A stretch of 48,179 nucleotides of DNA, taken from contig JANYKA010000047.1 of assembly GCA_025358315.1 (NCBI GenBank), positions 1 through 48,179 of the forward strand, written 5' to 3'. Of this stretch, positions 8,777 through 18,623 are shown piece by piece. The notes beneath the pieces were generated by a model. That model was not told where the DNA came from. It did not search any database and was given only the letters and a program-made list of their open reading frames with translations. Numbering within the stretch: the first letter of the stretch is position 1; every line of letters starts with the position of its first letter. The stretch comes from Gemmatimonadota bacterium. Its GTDB lineage: Bacteria > Gemmatimonadota > Gemmatimonadetes > Gemmatimonadales > Gemmatimonadaceae. Both the position numbers and the translations under genes were made by a program.

Positions 8777-9307
8777 ATGAATAACAGACAGAGGTCCACT
8801 AGACCAATAGATGTTGTTGTGGCACTTCAGCTTACGATAACACCAGAGGCCTTGTATGCAACATTGGCACAATCTGTTGGCATAAGTGTCAGCGAGGCTC
8901 ACTCATCGGTAGCCAGGCTCAAGCTTGCAGCACTTTTAAGACCTGAAAAGCGTTCCATAGCAAAGAGCAGTTTGATGGAATTTCTCAAATACGGGCTACG
9001 CTATGCTTTTCCGCCACAGTTCGGTCCGCAAGCAATTGGGGTGCCCACGGCACATTCTGCACCACCTCTTTCACTCCGGCTTGCCAGCTCAGAGCCAGTA
9101 GTCTGGCCGCACGTGAACGGCACACTACTCGGAATGTCGCTAATCCCCCTTTGTTCGTCAGCGCCAAGGTTGGCGGCGACAAATCCGCCCCTTTATGAAC
9201 TCCTCACACTGGTCGATTCTCTGCGAATCGGTCAATCCCTGGAGCGTAGTTTTGCCGAACAAGGGCTCTTCGAAAAGCTTGGCGTATCGGGCGGAACGGT
9301 CAAATGA
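8777..9307 (+). CDS. winged-HTH protein, first gene of a toxin-antitoxin-like pair
   Basis: The 176-aa product begins with a predicted winged helix-turn-helix (residues about 12-60: PIDVVVALQL...TLAQSVGISVSEAHSSVARLKLAALL). A conserved block follows, FLKYGLRYAFPPQFG and GVPTAHSAPPL, then a helical tail YELLTLVDSLRIGQ. I recall proteins with this block order next to AbiEii-like nucleotidyltransferases, where the HTH partner is annotated as a regulator; this is from memory of the family. It overlaps the next gene by 4 nt (ATGA). The DNA just upstream is unusually AT-rich and there is no Shine-Dalgarno sequence before the ATG, so the module may have been acquired. A role as antitoxin or repressor is inference. 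Confidence 0.7.
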   Translation: MNNRQRSTRPIDVVVALQLTITPEALYATLAQSVGISVSEAHSSVARLKLAALLRPEKRSIAKSSLMEFLKYGLRYAFPPQFGPQAIGVPTAHSAPPLSLRLASSEPVVWPHVNGTLLGMSLIPLCSSAPRLAATNPPLYELLTLVDSLRIGQSLERSFAEQGLFEKLGVSGGTVK

Positions 9308-9993
9308 GCGATCGCCAGACACCAAGCCTGCTGCGCTTGGAAGAGGTCGTGCGAACGGTCTCGCCCTTGGCCAATCGCCTTGTATTCACCGGAAGTGCGA
9401 CCGTGCCACTCTTGGTGGAGCAGTCGACAGGCCGAACCGAGGACGCGGGAGCACCGATTACGGCGATCAGCTACAGCTCTCGGGATCGCATACGGCCGGA
9501 GCTCCGGAACCTGGGCTTGGAGCCGGCAATCCGCCGCGGATCCGCCGAGGGCTGGCGGACTCTCGGTGGACAGGCATTCGAGATTACTGCGCACGAAGAT
9601 GACGAGGCCAAGTACAGCAATCCGTGGTTCGCCTATTCACTGGACTGCACGACGACCGCCCAACTCACACCGGAGCTTTCTCTTCGAATTGCCGGAGCAC
9701 CGGCGTTTCTCGCTGCGGCTTGGTGGGATGCGCTACACTCCGACGGATCAGTAAACGATCTCGCCGATGTGGTGACACTGGTGTACGGCCGCCCGTCGAT
9801 CGTCGACGAAATCGCCGTCGCGCCTCTCGATGTGCGGATCTTTTTGGCAGGCGTTGCTAGCCGGTTTCTTCAGCACCCCGAATCGGATCTGAAGATTCTC
9901 GATGCGTTGCCGAGGGCGGCACGACTGCCAGGGGCAGTGGATCGTGTATCAGAGCGCCTTGCACGAATCACCCGCCTTGGAGATGACATGTGA
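9304..9993 (+). CDS. AbiEii-like nucleotidyltransferase homologue with degenerate active site
   Basis: The 229-aa product aligns by eye with the small nucleotidyltransferases that follow the wHTH gene in similar pairs. It has the P-loop-like strand LVFTGSATVPLL (residues 25-36), the FEITAHEDDEAKYSNPWFAYSL block, LRIAGAPAFLAA, and SVNDLADVVTLVYGRP. In active relatives GG or GS is followed about 12-20 residues later by DVDV, which binds Mg-NTP. Here that stretch reads EDAGAPITA, so at most one Asp survives. The usual ATKLEAF helix is also altered to AAAWWDAL. Nucleotide transfer is therefore doubtful; the protein may be an inactivated toxin or may have a new role. It is translationally coupled to the wHTH gene. 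Confidence 0.65.
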   Translation: MSDRQTPSLLRLEEVVRTVSPLANRLVFTGSATVPLLVEQSTGRTEDAGAPITAISYSSRDRIRPELRNLGLEPAIRRGSAEGWRTLGGQAFEITAHEDDEAKYSNPWFAYSLDCTTTAQLTPELSLRIAGAPAFLAAAWWDALHSDGSVNDLADVVTLVYGRPSIVDEIAVAPLDVRIFLAGVASRFLQHPESDLKILDALPRAARLPGAVDRVSERLARITRLGDDM

Positions 9994-10069
9994 TTGAGGC
10001 GGGACACCAGCAACGCTTCTACTTCCGTAACACGCACGGCATCTGTGCGCCACCTCTCATATTAGGTAG

Positions 10070-12244
10070 ATGCTTCCGATCTTTCTTTTTGCACAGGCCG
10101 TAGCGGCAATTATTCCGGCAGACACCGCGACCTATTGCAACGCGGCGGTGCGTGCACTGGTCGTCGAGGCGGCGCGGATCAACCACCGCGTGCCACCAAC
10201 ACTGGGGCGCTACCGTGCGAACCTCGAGAGCGAGATCTCTGTTGGCTCACATGACGGCGGCGGATCGGAGATGTCTGCGTCGATCGAACAAGTGGCCAGC
10301 ACGCTGACGTGGACGCGCACGGGAGAGTTTGAGCAGCGGGTGATCGGGTATCGCGCCCAGACACTCGGCGTAAACTTTGCAACGATTGGATTCATTCGTA
10401 ATTCCTGGGCCGTGCCATCGCTCTATGGGAACCGGTTGGCTTTGCTCTTTGGACGCGACACGGCGCGCGGCGGGATCGTCGGTGCAAATGCGCGCCAGAC
10501 GACTTTTGCCGTGCATCCGTTGGCGGATGATCGCGAGCGCGTCTACCGGTATAGCGGCGGGGACACCGTTGAAAGTTTGCAGGTGGGTGATCGGAAAATC
10601 CGGATCGTGCACATTGAGGTGATTCCGAAAGAGAAGTTACCTCCCCGGACCATTCTATTCAGCGGTGAAATCGATCTGGACGTGGACCGGATGAATGTTG
10701 TACGAATGCGCGGTGCGTTTGCATCGTCGGGAGAGCCGGATAGCCCATTGAGCGCGCTGCTTGGTCCGGCGAGGTTGCAGGGCATCGTGTATGTCGAACT
10801 GGTAAACAGTGAAGTGAACCAGCAATACTGGTTGCCCTCGTACCAGCGTTTTGAAGCGCAGGCAATGGCGCCCGTTATTGGCGATGCCAAGGCTGTCTTT
10901 CGCATTGTGTCGCGGTTTCGAGATTACCAGATCAGTGCGCCGGACAGTGTGGCCGGTTCGGCAAGCGTGGTGCGGGAGGACACGTTGCGAGCACAACCAC
11001 ACATTCTCCGGATTGCCGAGGCGGATTCGCTCGCACGGTTCAACGCGTGGCGCTCGGATATTGGTACGGCGACTGCCTCTGCAACGAGTGATGATTTTGC
11101 GGACGTCGCACCTCCCCGTTGGCGCACTTCCGGCCCACCGGTGATCACCCTGCAAACCGAACGGGCGACGGACTTGATTCGCTTCAATAGAATCGAAGGG
11201 TTATTCACCGGGCTCGGCGTGAGCGCGCGTTTTCGCGATGCCGCACCCGGGTTGACCGCACGAATAGTCGCCGGATATGCCTGGAACGAGCGGACGGTTC
11301 GCGGCCGCATCTCCGCTGAACTGCGCCGCAACGCTTGGACGTATGCGGTTCGCGTTGGACGATCGCTTGATATCACCAACGATTTTCGCGTGCCGTTGGA
11401 CTCCGGGTCGAGCTTTGGCGCGTTATTCGGTTTCGATGACTACGACTACGTGGATCGGTATAGCGCCGGCATCGCGGCTACCCGTTCCATTGCGGGAAAT
11501 TCGATTCGTGTTCGACTTGAGAGCGGTTGGGCGCAAGACAGAAACACGGTTGCCCTGTTGATGCGTGGACCGATAGTCTCCACCCACTTTCTGCCCAACC
11601 GAGGGGTAGACGCCGGGTCGTATGCGCGCACGGCGGTCACGGTGGAGTGGCATCCCGATGCGGCGGCGGAGTTTATGCGGCCAGGAACTGGCGCCGCTCT
11701 GAGTTATCTCCGCGGTGACGGTGATCTGAAATTTCAACGCGTGGAATTGCGGCTCAGTACACGCCAAAACAAAGGCAGATGGACTTTTGCCGGTCGGTTC
11801 GATGCAGGGGCACTGGTCGGCGACCGTGTCCCACAGCAATTGTTCGAGCTAGGAAGATCAGAAAATTTGGCAGGCTATGGGTACAAAGAGTTTGCTGGCG
11901 ATCAAGCCGCTGTGCTGAGGGGTCTGGCGATGTATCGATTGAACCTGCTGAACGCACCGATTCGTCTGACCACGCGACTCTGGCTTCCCTCACTGTCTCC
12001 GGCGCTCTTTGTCAGTGCGCAGACCGGCTGGACGGGTGCGTCGGATGCTGCGGCTCGGGCGGCAATTCAGCGTCTCGGGACAACCGTGGACGGATCGCCG
12101 GTTTCCGTTGTCACGGGAAATGCCCGCGCTTCGGTGAACACTGGGTTCCGACTTTTTGGGGGCGCACTCGGCATTGGCGCGGCGCGGCCAATAGACAGGG
12201 CCGGTCCGTGGAGACTGCAAATTGACCTGAGGCAACTCTTTTAG
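10070..12244 (+). CDS. outer-membrane beta-barrel protein, DUF5686-like
   Basis: The 724-aa product has a short hydrophobic N-terminus (MLPIFLFAQAVAA). A soluble N-terminal half of mixed strands follows (residues about 20-350), including the motif TILFSGEIDLDVDRMNVVRMRGAF. From about residue 360 come alternating amphipathic strands with aromatic girdles (ARIVAGYAWNERTVRGRISAEL, WTYAVRVGRSLD and others). It ends in LRQLF, with the terminal Phe typical of BAM substrates. The arrangement recalls the DUF5686/carboxypeptidase-regulatory-like barrels of Bacteroidota, but the match is by architecture only. Function is unknown. Its stop overlaps that of the convergent murB gene by 4 nt. Confidence 0.6.
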   Translation: MLPIFLFAQAVAAIIPADTATYCNAAVRALVVEAARINHRVPPTLGRYRANLESEISVGSHDGGGSEMSASIEQVASTLTWTRTGEFEQRVIGYRAQTLGVNFATIGFIRNSWAVPSLYGNRLALLFGRDTARGGIVGANARQTTFAVHPLADDRERVYRYSGGDTVESLQVGDRKIRIVHIEVIPKEKLPPRTILFSGEIDLDVDRMNVVRMRGAFASSGEPDSPLSALLGPARLQGIVYVELVNSEVNQQYWLPSYQRFEAQAMAPVIGDAKAVFRIVSRFRDYQISAPDSVAGSASVVREDTLRAQPHILRIAEADSLARFNAWRSDIGTATASATSDDFADVAPPRWRTSGPPVITLQTERATDLIRFNRIEGLFTGLGVSARFRDAAPGLTARIVAGYAWNERTVRGRISAELRRNAWTYAVRVGRSLDITNDFRVPLDSGSSFGALFGFDDYDYVDRYSAGIAATRSIAGNSIRVRLESGWAQDRNTVALLMRGPIVSTHFLPNRGVDAGSYARTAVTVEWHPDAAAEFMRPGTGAALSYLRGDGDLKFQRVELRLSTRQNKGRWTFAGRFDAGALVGDRVPQQLFELGRSENLAGYGYKEFAGDQAAVLRGLAMYRLNLLNAPIRLTTRLWLPSLSPALFVSAQTGWTGASDAAARAAIQRLGTTVDGSPVSVVTGNARASVNTGFRLFGGALGIGAARPIDRAGPWRLQIDLRQLF

Positions 12245-13185
12245 AAATCGCCTATGAATCCGATTTCAGGCTCAAGGTGGTGATTGAACTGTTCGTGCAC
12301 GGACTGCTGCGCCAAGGTGATGAGGGCGCGTACGTCAGCGGCGGTAGCGCCGCCAAGATTGATAATAATATTGGCATGAATATGGGAAATTTGCGCATTG
12401 CCAATGCGGTGCCCCTTGAGCCCACATTGTTCGATTAGGCGTCCGGCGCCAACACCTTCGATCTTCTGAAAGATGGACCCGGCACTTGGGTAATGTTCAA
12501 GCCAGGGATGCCGTGAACCCCGCCAGCTTAAATTCTCCTGCATAATGCGTTGCAGTGTGGCAGGGTCCTCCCGAGCCAGGCGAAAGGTGACCGCTAGCGC
12601 CACATCACCGGAGCCATGCAACCGGCTGGTATCGTATCCGAACCGCATGGCTTCACGGTCGACGGTGATGCGTTCACCAGCCGCCGTCAGCAATTCAACT
12701 GATTCGACGACATCGGCAATGAACATTGTTCGGTCGCGGTCCGGGGCGGGCGAAAGAAAATGCAAGTTTTGCCAGACCGCTCCGCCAACGGTGCTCGGAA
12801 TGCCCACATAATGCTCGAGGCCGGAAAGCCCACGGGCCACGGTGATTCTGATGAGTTCAGCCATGACAAGACCGCTTTCGGCCCGCACGGCACTCGCCGA
12901 CGGGAACTCCAGTTGCGCCGCGGTGTTCCGAATCACGAGGCCGCGAAAACCTCGGTCGCCGACAAGAACGTTCGCGCCGAGGCCGAGTACAAAGAAGGGG
13001 GTGCCGACCGCATGGGCGGTTGTAATGGCGCTGGCGAGGTCATCTGCTGATGTGGCATCGTACAGTACGTCGGCCGGGCCGCCGATTTTGAACGTGGTCA
13101 GTGGTGCCAGTGGAACCAACTGGTGCAAGCGCTCCGCGGCAAGCGTGGTGCGCAGTTCGCGAAACAGTTCGTCGGGTGTCATCAC
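12241..13185 (-). CDS. murB: UDP-N-acetylenolpyruvoylglucosamine reductase MurB
   Basis: MurB reduces UDP-GlcNAc-enolpyruvate to UDP-MurNAc with NADPH and FAD in cytoplasmic peptidoglycan precursor synthesis. The 314-aa product shows the opening LAPLTTFKIGGPADVL, the FAD-site FVLGLGANVLVGDRGFRGLVI, the GLSGLEHYVGIPSTVGGAVWQN block, the catalytic Ser region in HYPSAGSIFQKIEG, LIEQCGLKGHRIGNAQISHIHANIIINLG, and the terminal catalytic Glu in HHLEPEIGFIG. The start is a GTG at 13183-13185 or the ATG immediately after it (13180-13182). The gene is divergent from the M16 protease pair with only 15 bp between starts, so the promoters must lie inside each other's genes. Confidence 0.94.
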   Translation of the reverse strand: MMTPDELFRELRTTLAAERLHQLVPLAPLTTFKIGGPADVLYDATSADDLASAITTAHAVGTPFFVLGLGANVLVGDRGFRGLVIRNTAAQLEFPSASAVRAESGLVMAELIRITVARGLSGLEHYVGIPSTVGGAVWQNLHFLSPAPDRDRTMFIADVVESVELLTAAGERITVDREAMRFGYDTSRLHGSGDVALAVTFRLAREDPATLQRIMQENLSWRGSRHPWLEHYPSAGSIFQKIEGVGAGRLIEQCGLKGHRIGNAQISHIHANIIINLGGATAADVRALITLAQQSVHEQFNHHLEPEIGFIGDF

Positions 13186-13200
13186 CGACCGGAGAGTGCA

Positions 13201-14610
13201 TTGATCATCGCATGGGAAATCAACAAGCGGCTGCGCATCCTCGCCAGCGCCACGGTCTTCATTGTTTCGGTGGCCGCACCACTTTTAGCGCAACGCGCGG
13301 AATTGGAACGGGCGATTCAGCGGCGCGTGATGCCGAATGGTTTGGAAGTCATCGTTGTCGAAAACCACGGCGTTCCCCTTGTGACGGTTGAGGTCACGGT
13401 GCGGAATGGGTCGTTCACCCAGTCGCCGGAGTACGCAGGGCTGGCGCACTTAAACGAACACATGTTTTTCAAGGCAAACGACGCATATGCGGAACCGGAT
13501 GCGTACATCCAGCGCGCTTCCGAGCTGGGGGCGGTCTTCAATGCGACAACCAAGGAAGAGCAGGTGAACTACTTCCTCACCCTCCGTAGCGACTCGCTGG
13601 AAGCCGGGATGCAGTTTCTGGTCGCCGGGTTTCTCGCGCCGCACTTTCGGCAGGATGAGCTGGAGCGCGAGCGCCAGGTCGTGATCGGCGAATACGACCG
13701 TAATGAGTCGCAGCCCGGCTTCAAACTGGAAGAAGCGATGGGCAAGAAACTCTGGACGACTGAATGGAGCCGGAAGAATGTGATCGGCGACCGGCAGGTG
13801 ATCGCCACCACGACGCCTGAGAAAATGCGGTACATCCGCAATCTCTACTACGTACCGAACAATTCCGTGCTGATTGTCTCCGGCGATGTAAATCCAGTGG
13901 ACGCGTTCGCGATGGCGACGAAAGTGTTCGGCGTCTGGAAGCGCGGTGATGATCCGTTTGCCAAGGTGCCGATACCGCCGATCGCACCGTTGACCAAGAA
14001 TGATGCTGTTATCGTCGAAGAGAATGTGAACGCGGTGACCGTGCTCATCCAGTGGCAGGGACCGAGCGTGCGAAAGGACGAAGCGGCGACGTTTGTAGCG
14101 GACGTGTACTCGGATGTGCTGAACAATCAGCAGTCACGGTTTCAGCGTCGGCTGGTGGACAGCGGGTTGTGGGAGGGTGTAATTGTGAATTACTACACGC
14201 TGAACAATATCGGGCCCATCACCATCAGTGGACAGACATCACCGGGCAAACTGCGCGAAGCCATCACCGCGCTGTTGTCGGAACTCAAAGAGACCGTGAA
14301 ACCCGGATACATCTCGCAGGACGAGCTCGACGCGACGAAAGCCAACCGCGCGGTGACGACCCAGTTTGGTCTTGAACGCAGCTCGGAATCATCGCACACG
14401 ATCGGTTTTTGGTGGAGCGTGTCCGGGCTCGAGTATTATATGAAGTACAACGACGAGATGGCCAAACGCACTGTTGCGAACCTGAATAGCTACGCCAATA
14501 AATACATTGTTGGAAAGCCGCATATCGTCGGACTGATGATGACCGCCGAAGATCGCCGCAGGCTCAAACTTACCGATGCGGAACTCGCGGCCATGGGGAT
14601 GAACCAGTGA
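13201..14610 (+). CDS. exported M16 zinc protease, catalytic subunit
   Basis: This 469-aa M16 (insulinase/mitochondrial-processing-peptidase-like) protease has the inverted zinc motif HLNEH in LAHLNEHMFFKAND and the downstream Glu in the ERERQVVIGEYDRNE helix. A second M16 domain follows in the C-terminal half. The start is taken as TTG at 13201, which follows GGAGAG at a good Shine-Dalgarno distance and begins right before a signal peptide (INKRLRILASATVFIVSVAAPLLAQ). Longer frames run into murB. It is the first of two M16 genes and overlaps the second by 4 nt (GTGA). The pair probably forms a periplasmic peptide-degrading complex, by analogy with other two-gene M16B systems. Confidence 0.88.
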   Translation: MIIAWEINKRLRILASATVFIVSVAAPLLAQRAELERAIQRRVMPNGLEVIVVENHGVPLVTVEVTVRNGSFTQSPEYAGLAHLNEHMFFKANDAYAEPDAYIQRASELGAVFNATTKEEQVNYFLTLRSDSLEAGMQFLVAGFLAPHFRQDELERERQVVIGEYDRNESQPGFKLEEAMGKKLWTTEWSRKNVIGDRQVIATTTPEKMRYIRNLYYVPNNSVLIVSGDVNPVDAFAMATKVFGVWKRGDDPFAKVPIPPIAPLTKNDAVIVEENVNAVTVLIQWQGPSVRKDEAATFVADVYSDVLNNQQSRFQRRLVDSGLWEGVIVNYYTLNNIGPITISGQTSPGKLREAITALLSELKETVKPGYISQDELDATKANRAVTTQFGLERSSESSHTIGFWWSVSGLEYYMKYNDEMAKRTVANLNSYANKYIVGKPHIVGLMMTAEDRRRLKLTDAELAAMGMNQ

Positions 14611-15914
14611 GAGGCGGATTTCTGGCGACACTGCTGGTCCTTGGTACTGCCAGCGGTTCCGGATTGGCGTACGCACAGCGCGATACGGCTACCACGTCAT
14701 ACGAAGTGAATGGCGTGAAAGTCATACAACGCCGGACGAATACATCGATCGTTGTGGCAAATCTGTATCTGCTGGGCGGCGTGCGGCAGTTGACCGTGCA
14801 GAACGCTGGCATTGAGGCGTTGTTGCTTGAGGTCAGCGATCGTGGCACCGCGAAATACCCGAAGGCGGTGCTCCGTCGTGCGATGGCTCGCACCGGGAGC
14901 GGCATCGCGATCTCGCCAAACGACGACTGGACATTGGTGGGTGTACGAACCACCACCAGTGAACTCGATTCCACTTGGTCGATTTTCGCGGATCGGTTGA
15001 TGCACCCGACACTCGACTCCACAGAGTTTGAGTTTGTCCGTGGCCAACTCCTGTCGGGACTCCGGCAGCGGACGGATAGCCCTGATGCCACCCTCGACTA
15101 TCTCGCGGACAGCATTTCCTATGCCGGTCAGCCCTACGCGCTGTCACCAGTTGGTACTCCAAAATCAATTGCCTCGATCACTCTTAGGCAGCTCAAGACG
15201 TATCATCGCGAACAATTTGTGACGTCCCGAATGTTGCTTGTTGTTGTCGGAGACGTCTCCCGCTTGACAATTGAAACACTGGTGCGCGCGACGATCGGCA
15301 AACTTCCCGTAGGAACGTACGCGTGGAGTATGCCGGTGATCAGTGCCCTGTTGCCCGGAGATGTCGTGTACGCCAGACGGCCACTGCCGACCAATTATTT
15401 GCAGGGCTATATGGCGGGACCGCCGGCAAATTCTCGTGATGCTCCCGCGCTGCGGGTCGCCGCAGCGATTCTTTCCGGGCGATTCTTCTCGGAAATCCGT
15501 TCGCACCGCAACCTGTCTTATGCGGTAAACGCCAGTTTCCGCGATCGCGGCCTTACGTCGATGGGATTGTATGTCACCACCACGGCACCGGATACAACGG
15601 TTGTCCTGATGAGAAACGAAGTCCGTGCGCTGCAGCAACACACCATCCCGACGGAAAATCTGCGTCCACTCGTCGCGCAGTTTATCACCGAATATTTCCT
15701 CGACAACGAAACGAGCACGGCGCAAGCTGATTTTCTCGCGCGGGCGCAACTGTATCGCGGAGATTTTCGCTTAGGCGAACGCTTTGTTGACGAGTTGCGC
15801 GCCGTCACCGGCGCAGATGTGCAGCGGGTCGCACAACAGTATCTGAAAAATGTACGATGGGCGTACGTGGGCGACCCGGCGTTGATCCGGCGCGAGCGTC
15901 TTACCTCGTTCTAG
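14607..15914 (+). CDS. exported M16-like peptidase, non-catalytic partner
   Basis: The 435-aa product has a signal peptide ([24 protein letters not shown]). It shows M16 architecture: [25 protein letters not shown], a second-domain motif [24 protein letters not shown], and a C-terminal [18 protein letters not shown] region. The zinc motif is absent: where the catalytic subunit has HLNEH this protein has [10 protein letters not shown]. Pairs of one HxxEH subunit and one lacking it, with an R/Y-type substrate-holding role, are known for M16B proteases. The GTG start lies inside the end of the upstream gene (GTGA overlap), so the subunits are probably made together. It ends with a 14-nt tail-to-tail overlap with hisIE. 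Confidence 0.86.
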   Translation: MRGGFLATLLVLGTASGSGLAYAQRDTATTSYEVNGVKVIQRRTNTSIVVANLYLLGGVRQLTVQNAGIEALLLEVSDRGTAKYPKAVLRRAMARTGSGIAISPNDDWTLVGVRTTTSELDSTWSIFADRLMHPTLDSTEFEFVRGQLLSGLRQRTDSPDATLDYLADSISYAGQPYALSPVGTPKSIASITLRQLKTYHREQFVTSRMLLVVVGDVSRLTIETLVRATIGKLPVGTYAWSMPVISALLPGDVVYARRPLPTNYLQGYMAGPPANSRDAPALRVAAAILSGRFFSEIRSHRNLSYAVNASFRDRGLTSMGLYVTTTAPDTTVVLMRNEVRALQQHTIPTENLRPLVAQFITEYFLDNETSTAQADFLARAQLYRGDFRLGERFVDELRAVTGADVQRVAQQYLKNVRWAYVGDPALIRRERLTSF

Positions 15915-16497
15915 CGCGCAATTCGCTGCGCACGCCGTCGAGCGAACCGCCGACGGCGTGCAATGCCACCAGCATATGGTATAGCAGATCGGCAGCCTCT
16001 TCGGTTGCGCGCGCCGCGTCCCCGTCTGCGCAGGCAGTGACAAACTCACTGGATTCTTCACCGATTTTCTTGAGGCGAAGGTTCCGATCACCGAGCAACT
16101 TGGCGGTATAGCTGACAGTGTCGGATGGCGGCAGCACAGACCTACTGTCGATCAGTGCATCAAGTTCGCCGAGTGTATCGGCGGCCACTTCACCAAAGCA
16201 GGTCACGGCGCCCGTGTGACATGCCGGTCCGGCTGGAATCACACGGGCAAGGATGGTGTCGCCATCGCAGTCTGCGGTAAGTGAAATCACTTGTTGCGTA
16301 TTTCCGCTCGACGCGCCCTTATGCCACAGTCCGCGAGTCCGTGAGTGATAATGCATTTCCCCAGTGGCAAGCGTGCGTTCCAATGCCTCCCGGTTCGCAA
16401 ATGCCTGCATCAGCACCTGCCCGGTTCGTGCATGTTGGGTGACCACACTGACGAGGCCGCTGCCCTTCTCAAAGTTGAGTGCGTCGAGATTCAACAT
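15901..16497 (-). CDS. hisIE: bifunctional phosphoribosyl-AMP cyclohydrolase / phosphoribosyl-ATP pyrophosphatase HisIE
   Basis: The 198-aa fusion carries out steps 2 and 3 of histidine synthesis. The HisI domain (about residues 1-115) shows [31 protein letters not shown], and the zinc/Mg residues in TADCDGDT and GPACHTG. The HisE domain follows, with [21 protein letters not shown] and the [12 protein letters not shown] helix. The ATG at 16495-16497 ([12 protein letters not shown]) is chosen; the longer frame overlaps hisN and encodes no family sequence. This is the last gene of the his operon, 46 nt after hisN, the only real gap between its structural genes. Confidence 0.94.
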   Translation of the reverse strand: MLNLDALNFEKGSGLVSVVTQHARTGQVLMQAFANREALERTLATGEMHYHSRTRGLWHKGASSGNTQQVISLTADCDGDTILARVIPAGPACHTGAVTCFGEVAADTLGELDALIDSRSVLPPSDTVSYTAKLLGDRNLRLKKIGEESSEFVTACADGDAARATEEAADLLYHMLVALHAVGGSLDGVRSELRARTR

Positions 16498-16543
16498 GGC
16501 CCTGCCTTTCGAAAACGGGTGGTAAGAGGTACGACAAATGCCT

Positions 16544-17320
16544 TCATGAATCGATGCCAAGTTGGGCGCGAACGCTGACGGCAAGCGCAGAATTCGTGGC
16601 GATGGCATGACCGCCGAACGCCGTCGGCACGCCGAGGAGATCGGTAAAAACGCCTCCGGCCTCTTCGATGATCGGCTGGAAGCAGGCTACGTCCCAAAGG
16701 TTGGCTCGTGGATCGACCATCACATCGGCGCGGCCGGTGGCGACGAGCAAATAGCCAAAGCAATCCCCCCACGTGCGATATACGGCGGCACTGTCGGCGA
16801 GGGCGTTCCACAACGGAACATCCAGGAACGGGCCAAGCACGCGATCATCGGTGATGAGCACCGTTGCTGAACGGACATCGTCCACGGCGCTCACCGCGGC
16901 ACGGACATTATTATTCCACGCGCCACATCCGCGCGCGGCGCTGATCGTTTCGTCCACCGCCGCGAAGCAAGCGGCTCCGGCCAGAATGAGTTCGTCCTCA
17001 ACAACGGCAACGAGTGATCCCCACAACGGAACGCCGCGTACGAAGTTCTTGGTACCGTCGATTGGATCGAGCACCCAACGCCGGCCACTGGTGCCTGCCC
17101 GTTCCCCAAACTCCTCACCAAAAATCCCATCATTAGGAAATCGTTTACTGATCCAATCACGAACCGCCCGCTCGGCTCCGCGATCGGCTTCGGTCACCGG
17201 GCTGCCATCACCCTTGAGGTCCACGGCAATATTGGTGCGATAGTGCTGCAAGGCGATGCGGCCGGCGAGCCGGGCAGCTTCTTGCGCTGCCTGCATGAGC
17301 GCTTCGAGAGATTCGCTCAC
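16544..17320 (-). CDS. hisN: histidinol-phosphatase HisN, inositol-monophosphatase family
   Basis: This 258-aa Mg-dependent phosphatase shows the IMPase motifs [21 protein letters not shown] (first metal Glu), [15 protein letters not shown] (DPIDGT) and a C-terminal [15 protein letters not shown] (WD motif). In the his operon it should dephosphorylate L-histidinol phosphate, since HisB here is only the dehydratase. HisN-type phosphatases in his operons are known; the specific activity is inferred from context. The start is a GTG overlapping the hisF stop (GTGA, 17317-17320). Confidence 0.9.
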   Translation of the reverse strand: MSESLEALMQAAQEAARLAGRIALQHYRTNIAVDLKGDGSPVTEADRGAERAVRDWISKRFPNDGIFGEEFGERAGTSGRRWVLDPIDGTKNFVRGVPLWGSLVAVVEDELILAGAACFAAVDETISAARGCGAWNNNVRAAVSAVDDVRSATVLITDDRVLGPFLDVPLWNALADSAAVYRTWGDCFGYLLVATGRADVMVDPRANLWDVACFQPIIEEAGGVFTDLLGVPTAFGGHAIATNSALAVSVRAQLGIDS

Positions 17321-18081
17321 GCGACCATCCGTACGGATTGGCCGGCGTCGCGCAGGGCGCGCTTGAGCGCGCCCACCGTACTGACCCCGTCGTGGAGTAT
17401 CCCCGCGACGAGCACCGCATCGGCCGCGCCCTTGGCAATGGCATCACATACGTGCGATGCCACTCCGGCACCGCCACTGGCAATCACCGGTACCGTGACG
17501 GCTGACGCGACTGCATGGGTGAGCGCGAGGTCGTAACCGTTGCGGGATCCGTCCTGGTCAATGCTGGTGAGAAGAATCTCACCGGCCCCTTGGGCAACGC
17601 AGCGGTGTGCCCATTCGACGGCGTCGAGTTCGGTGCGGTGCTTCCCTCCCGATGTATAAACGCGCCACGAAGTTCCATCGCGCTTGGCATCGATACTGGC
17701 CACAATACACTGTGCGCCAAAACGTGCCGCGCCTTCACTTAGAATTTCCGGCGAATGTACCGCCGCTGAGTTCACACTTACCTTGTCGGCACCGGCGCGA
17801 AGGGCCGCGGCAATATCGTCCACTGTGCGAATTCCCCCGCCAACCGTCAATGGTATGAACAGCCGTTCTGCAGTGCGCCGGACGAGATCGAAGAGTGTGG
17901 CTCGCGCGTCAAGCGTCGCCGCGATATCGAGAAAGGTGATCTCGTCAGCGCCGTCAATTTCGTAATGTTGCGCGAGTTCGACGGGGTCGCCAACATCGCG
18001 CAACCCTTCAAACTGCACTCCTTTCATGACCCGTCCGTCCCGCACGTCGAGACAGACAATAACACGGCGGGACAGGCTCAC
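17317..18081 (-). CDS. hisF: imidazole glycerol phosphate synthase cyclase subunit HisF
   Basis: HisF is the cyclase (beta/alpha)8 subunit that, with HisH, converts PRFAR to IGP and AICAR. The 254-aa product shows [21 protein letters not shown] with the catalytic first Asp, [52 protein letters not shown] with the second catalytic Asp, and VIASGGAG. The GTG at 18079-18081 is used because it overlaps the hisB stop (GTGA) and gives the standard N-terminus; the open frame further upstream is antisense-like extension within hisB. Confidence 0.95.
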   Translation of the reverse strand: MSLSRRVIVCLDVRDGRVMKGVQFEGLRDVGDPVELAQHYEIDGADEITFLDIAATLDARATLFDLVRRTAERLFIPLTVGGGIRTVDDIAAALRAGADKVSVNSAAVHSPEILSEGAARFGAQCIVASIDAKRDGTSWRVYTSGGKHRTELDAVEWAHRCVAQGAGEILLTSIDQDGSRNGYDLALTHAVASAVTVPVIASGGAGVASHVCDAIAKGAADAVLVAGILHDGVSTVGALKRALRDAGQSVRMVA

Positions 18082-18623
18082 GCGTGTTCCACAGAAACGG
18101 TGCCCTTGGTACTCATCACGGTGCCGCCGTCGGCCAGGGCCTGTTTGAGCGAAAAACCGAGCGCCTTGAATGCTGCTTCGACAATATGATGACGATCCTC
18201 GCCCCGTAGCACTCGAAGGTGAAGCGTAAACTTTCCCGCATCGCAAAAGGAACGCATCCAGTGGTCGTAGAGTGAGCTCGGCAGCGGACCTTGATAGAAC
18301 GGACGGCCGCCGACATCGATCACTGCCTGCACGAGCGCGTCGTCCATCGGCACCGTGTGTTCGCCGTAACGCGCCGCACCGGCCGGGACGGCCGCGGCAA
18401 TCGCTGAACCGACGGTGAGGCCAACGTCTTCAATGATATGATGGCGCAAGTCACCGGAGGCGGCGACTGTGAGATCCAGGCCGCTATACTTTGCCAGCGC
18501 CACCAGCATGTGATCAAGAAAAGGCACGGACGTTGCAACGTGGGCGACACCGGAGCCCGGCGTGACCTCGACACGGATGCGGGTTTCGGCAGTGTTGCGT
18601 TCCACGATTTTTGATGACGTCAC
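18078..18623 (-). CDS. hisB: imidazoleglycerol-phosphate dehydratase HisB
   Basis: This 181-aa monofunctional dehydratase (step 6) has both Mn-binding repeats. The visible motifs are RNTAETRIRVEV, VPFLDHMLVALAKYSG, LRHHIIEDVGLTVG, VPMDDALVQAVIDVGGRPFYQG, and, in the second half, GEDRHHIVEAAFKALGFSL. The HHxxED/HHxxEA pairs are intact. The phosphatase half found in enterobacterial HisB is absent, which agrees with a separate hisN. The start is a GTG overlapping the hisA stop (GTGA, 18620-18623). Confidence 0.95.
   Translation of the reverse strand: MTSSKIVERNTAETRIRVEVTPGSGVAHVATSVPFLDHMLVALAKYSGLDLTVAASGDLRHHIIEDVGLTVGSAIAAAVPAGAARYGEHTVPMDDALVQAVIDVGGRPFYQGPLPSSLYDHWMRSFCDAGKFTLHLRVLRGEDRHHIVEAAFKALGFSLKQALADGGTVMSTKGTVSVEHA

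Noticed and set aside
18082-18246. N-terminal extension of the hisF frame
   Set aside because: It lies within hisB, contains no family sequence, and the GTG at 18081 with the GTGA overlap gives the standard HisF start.
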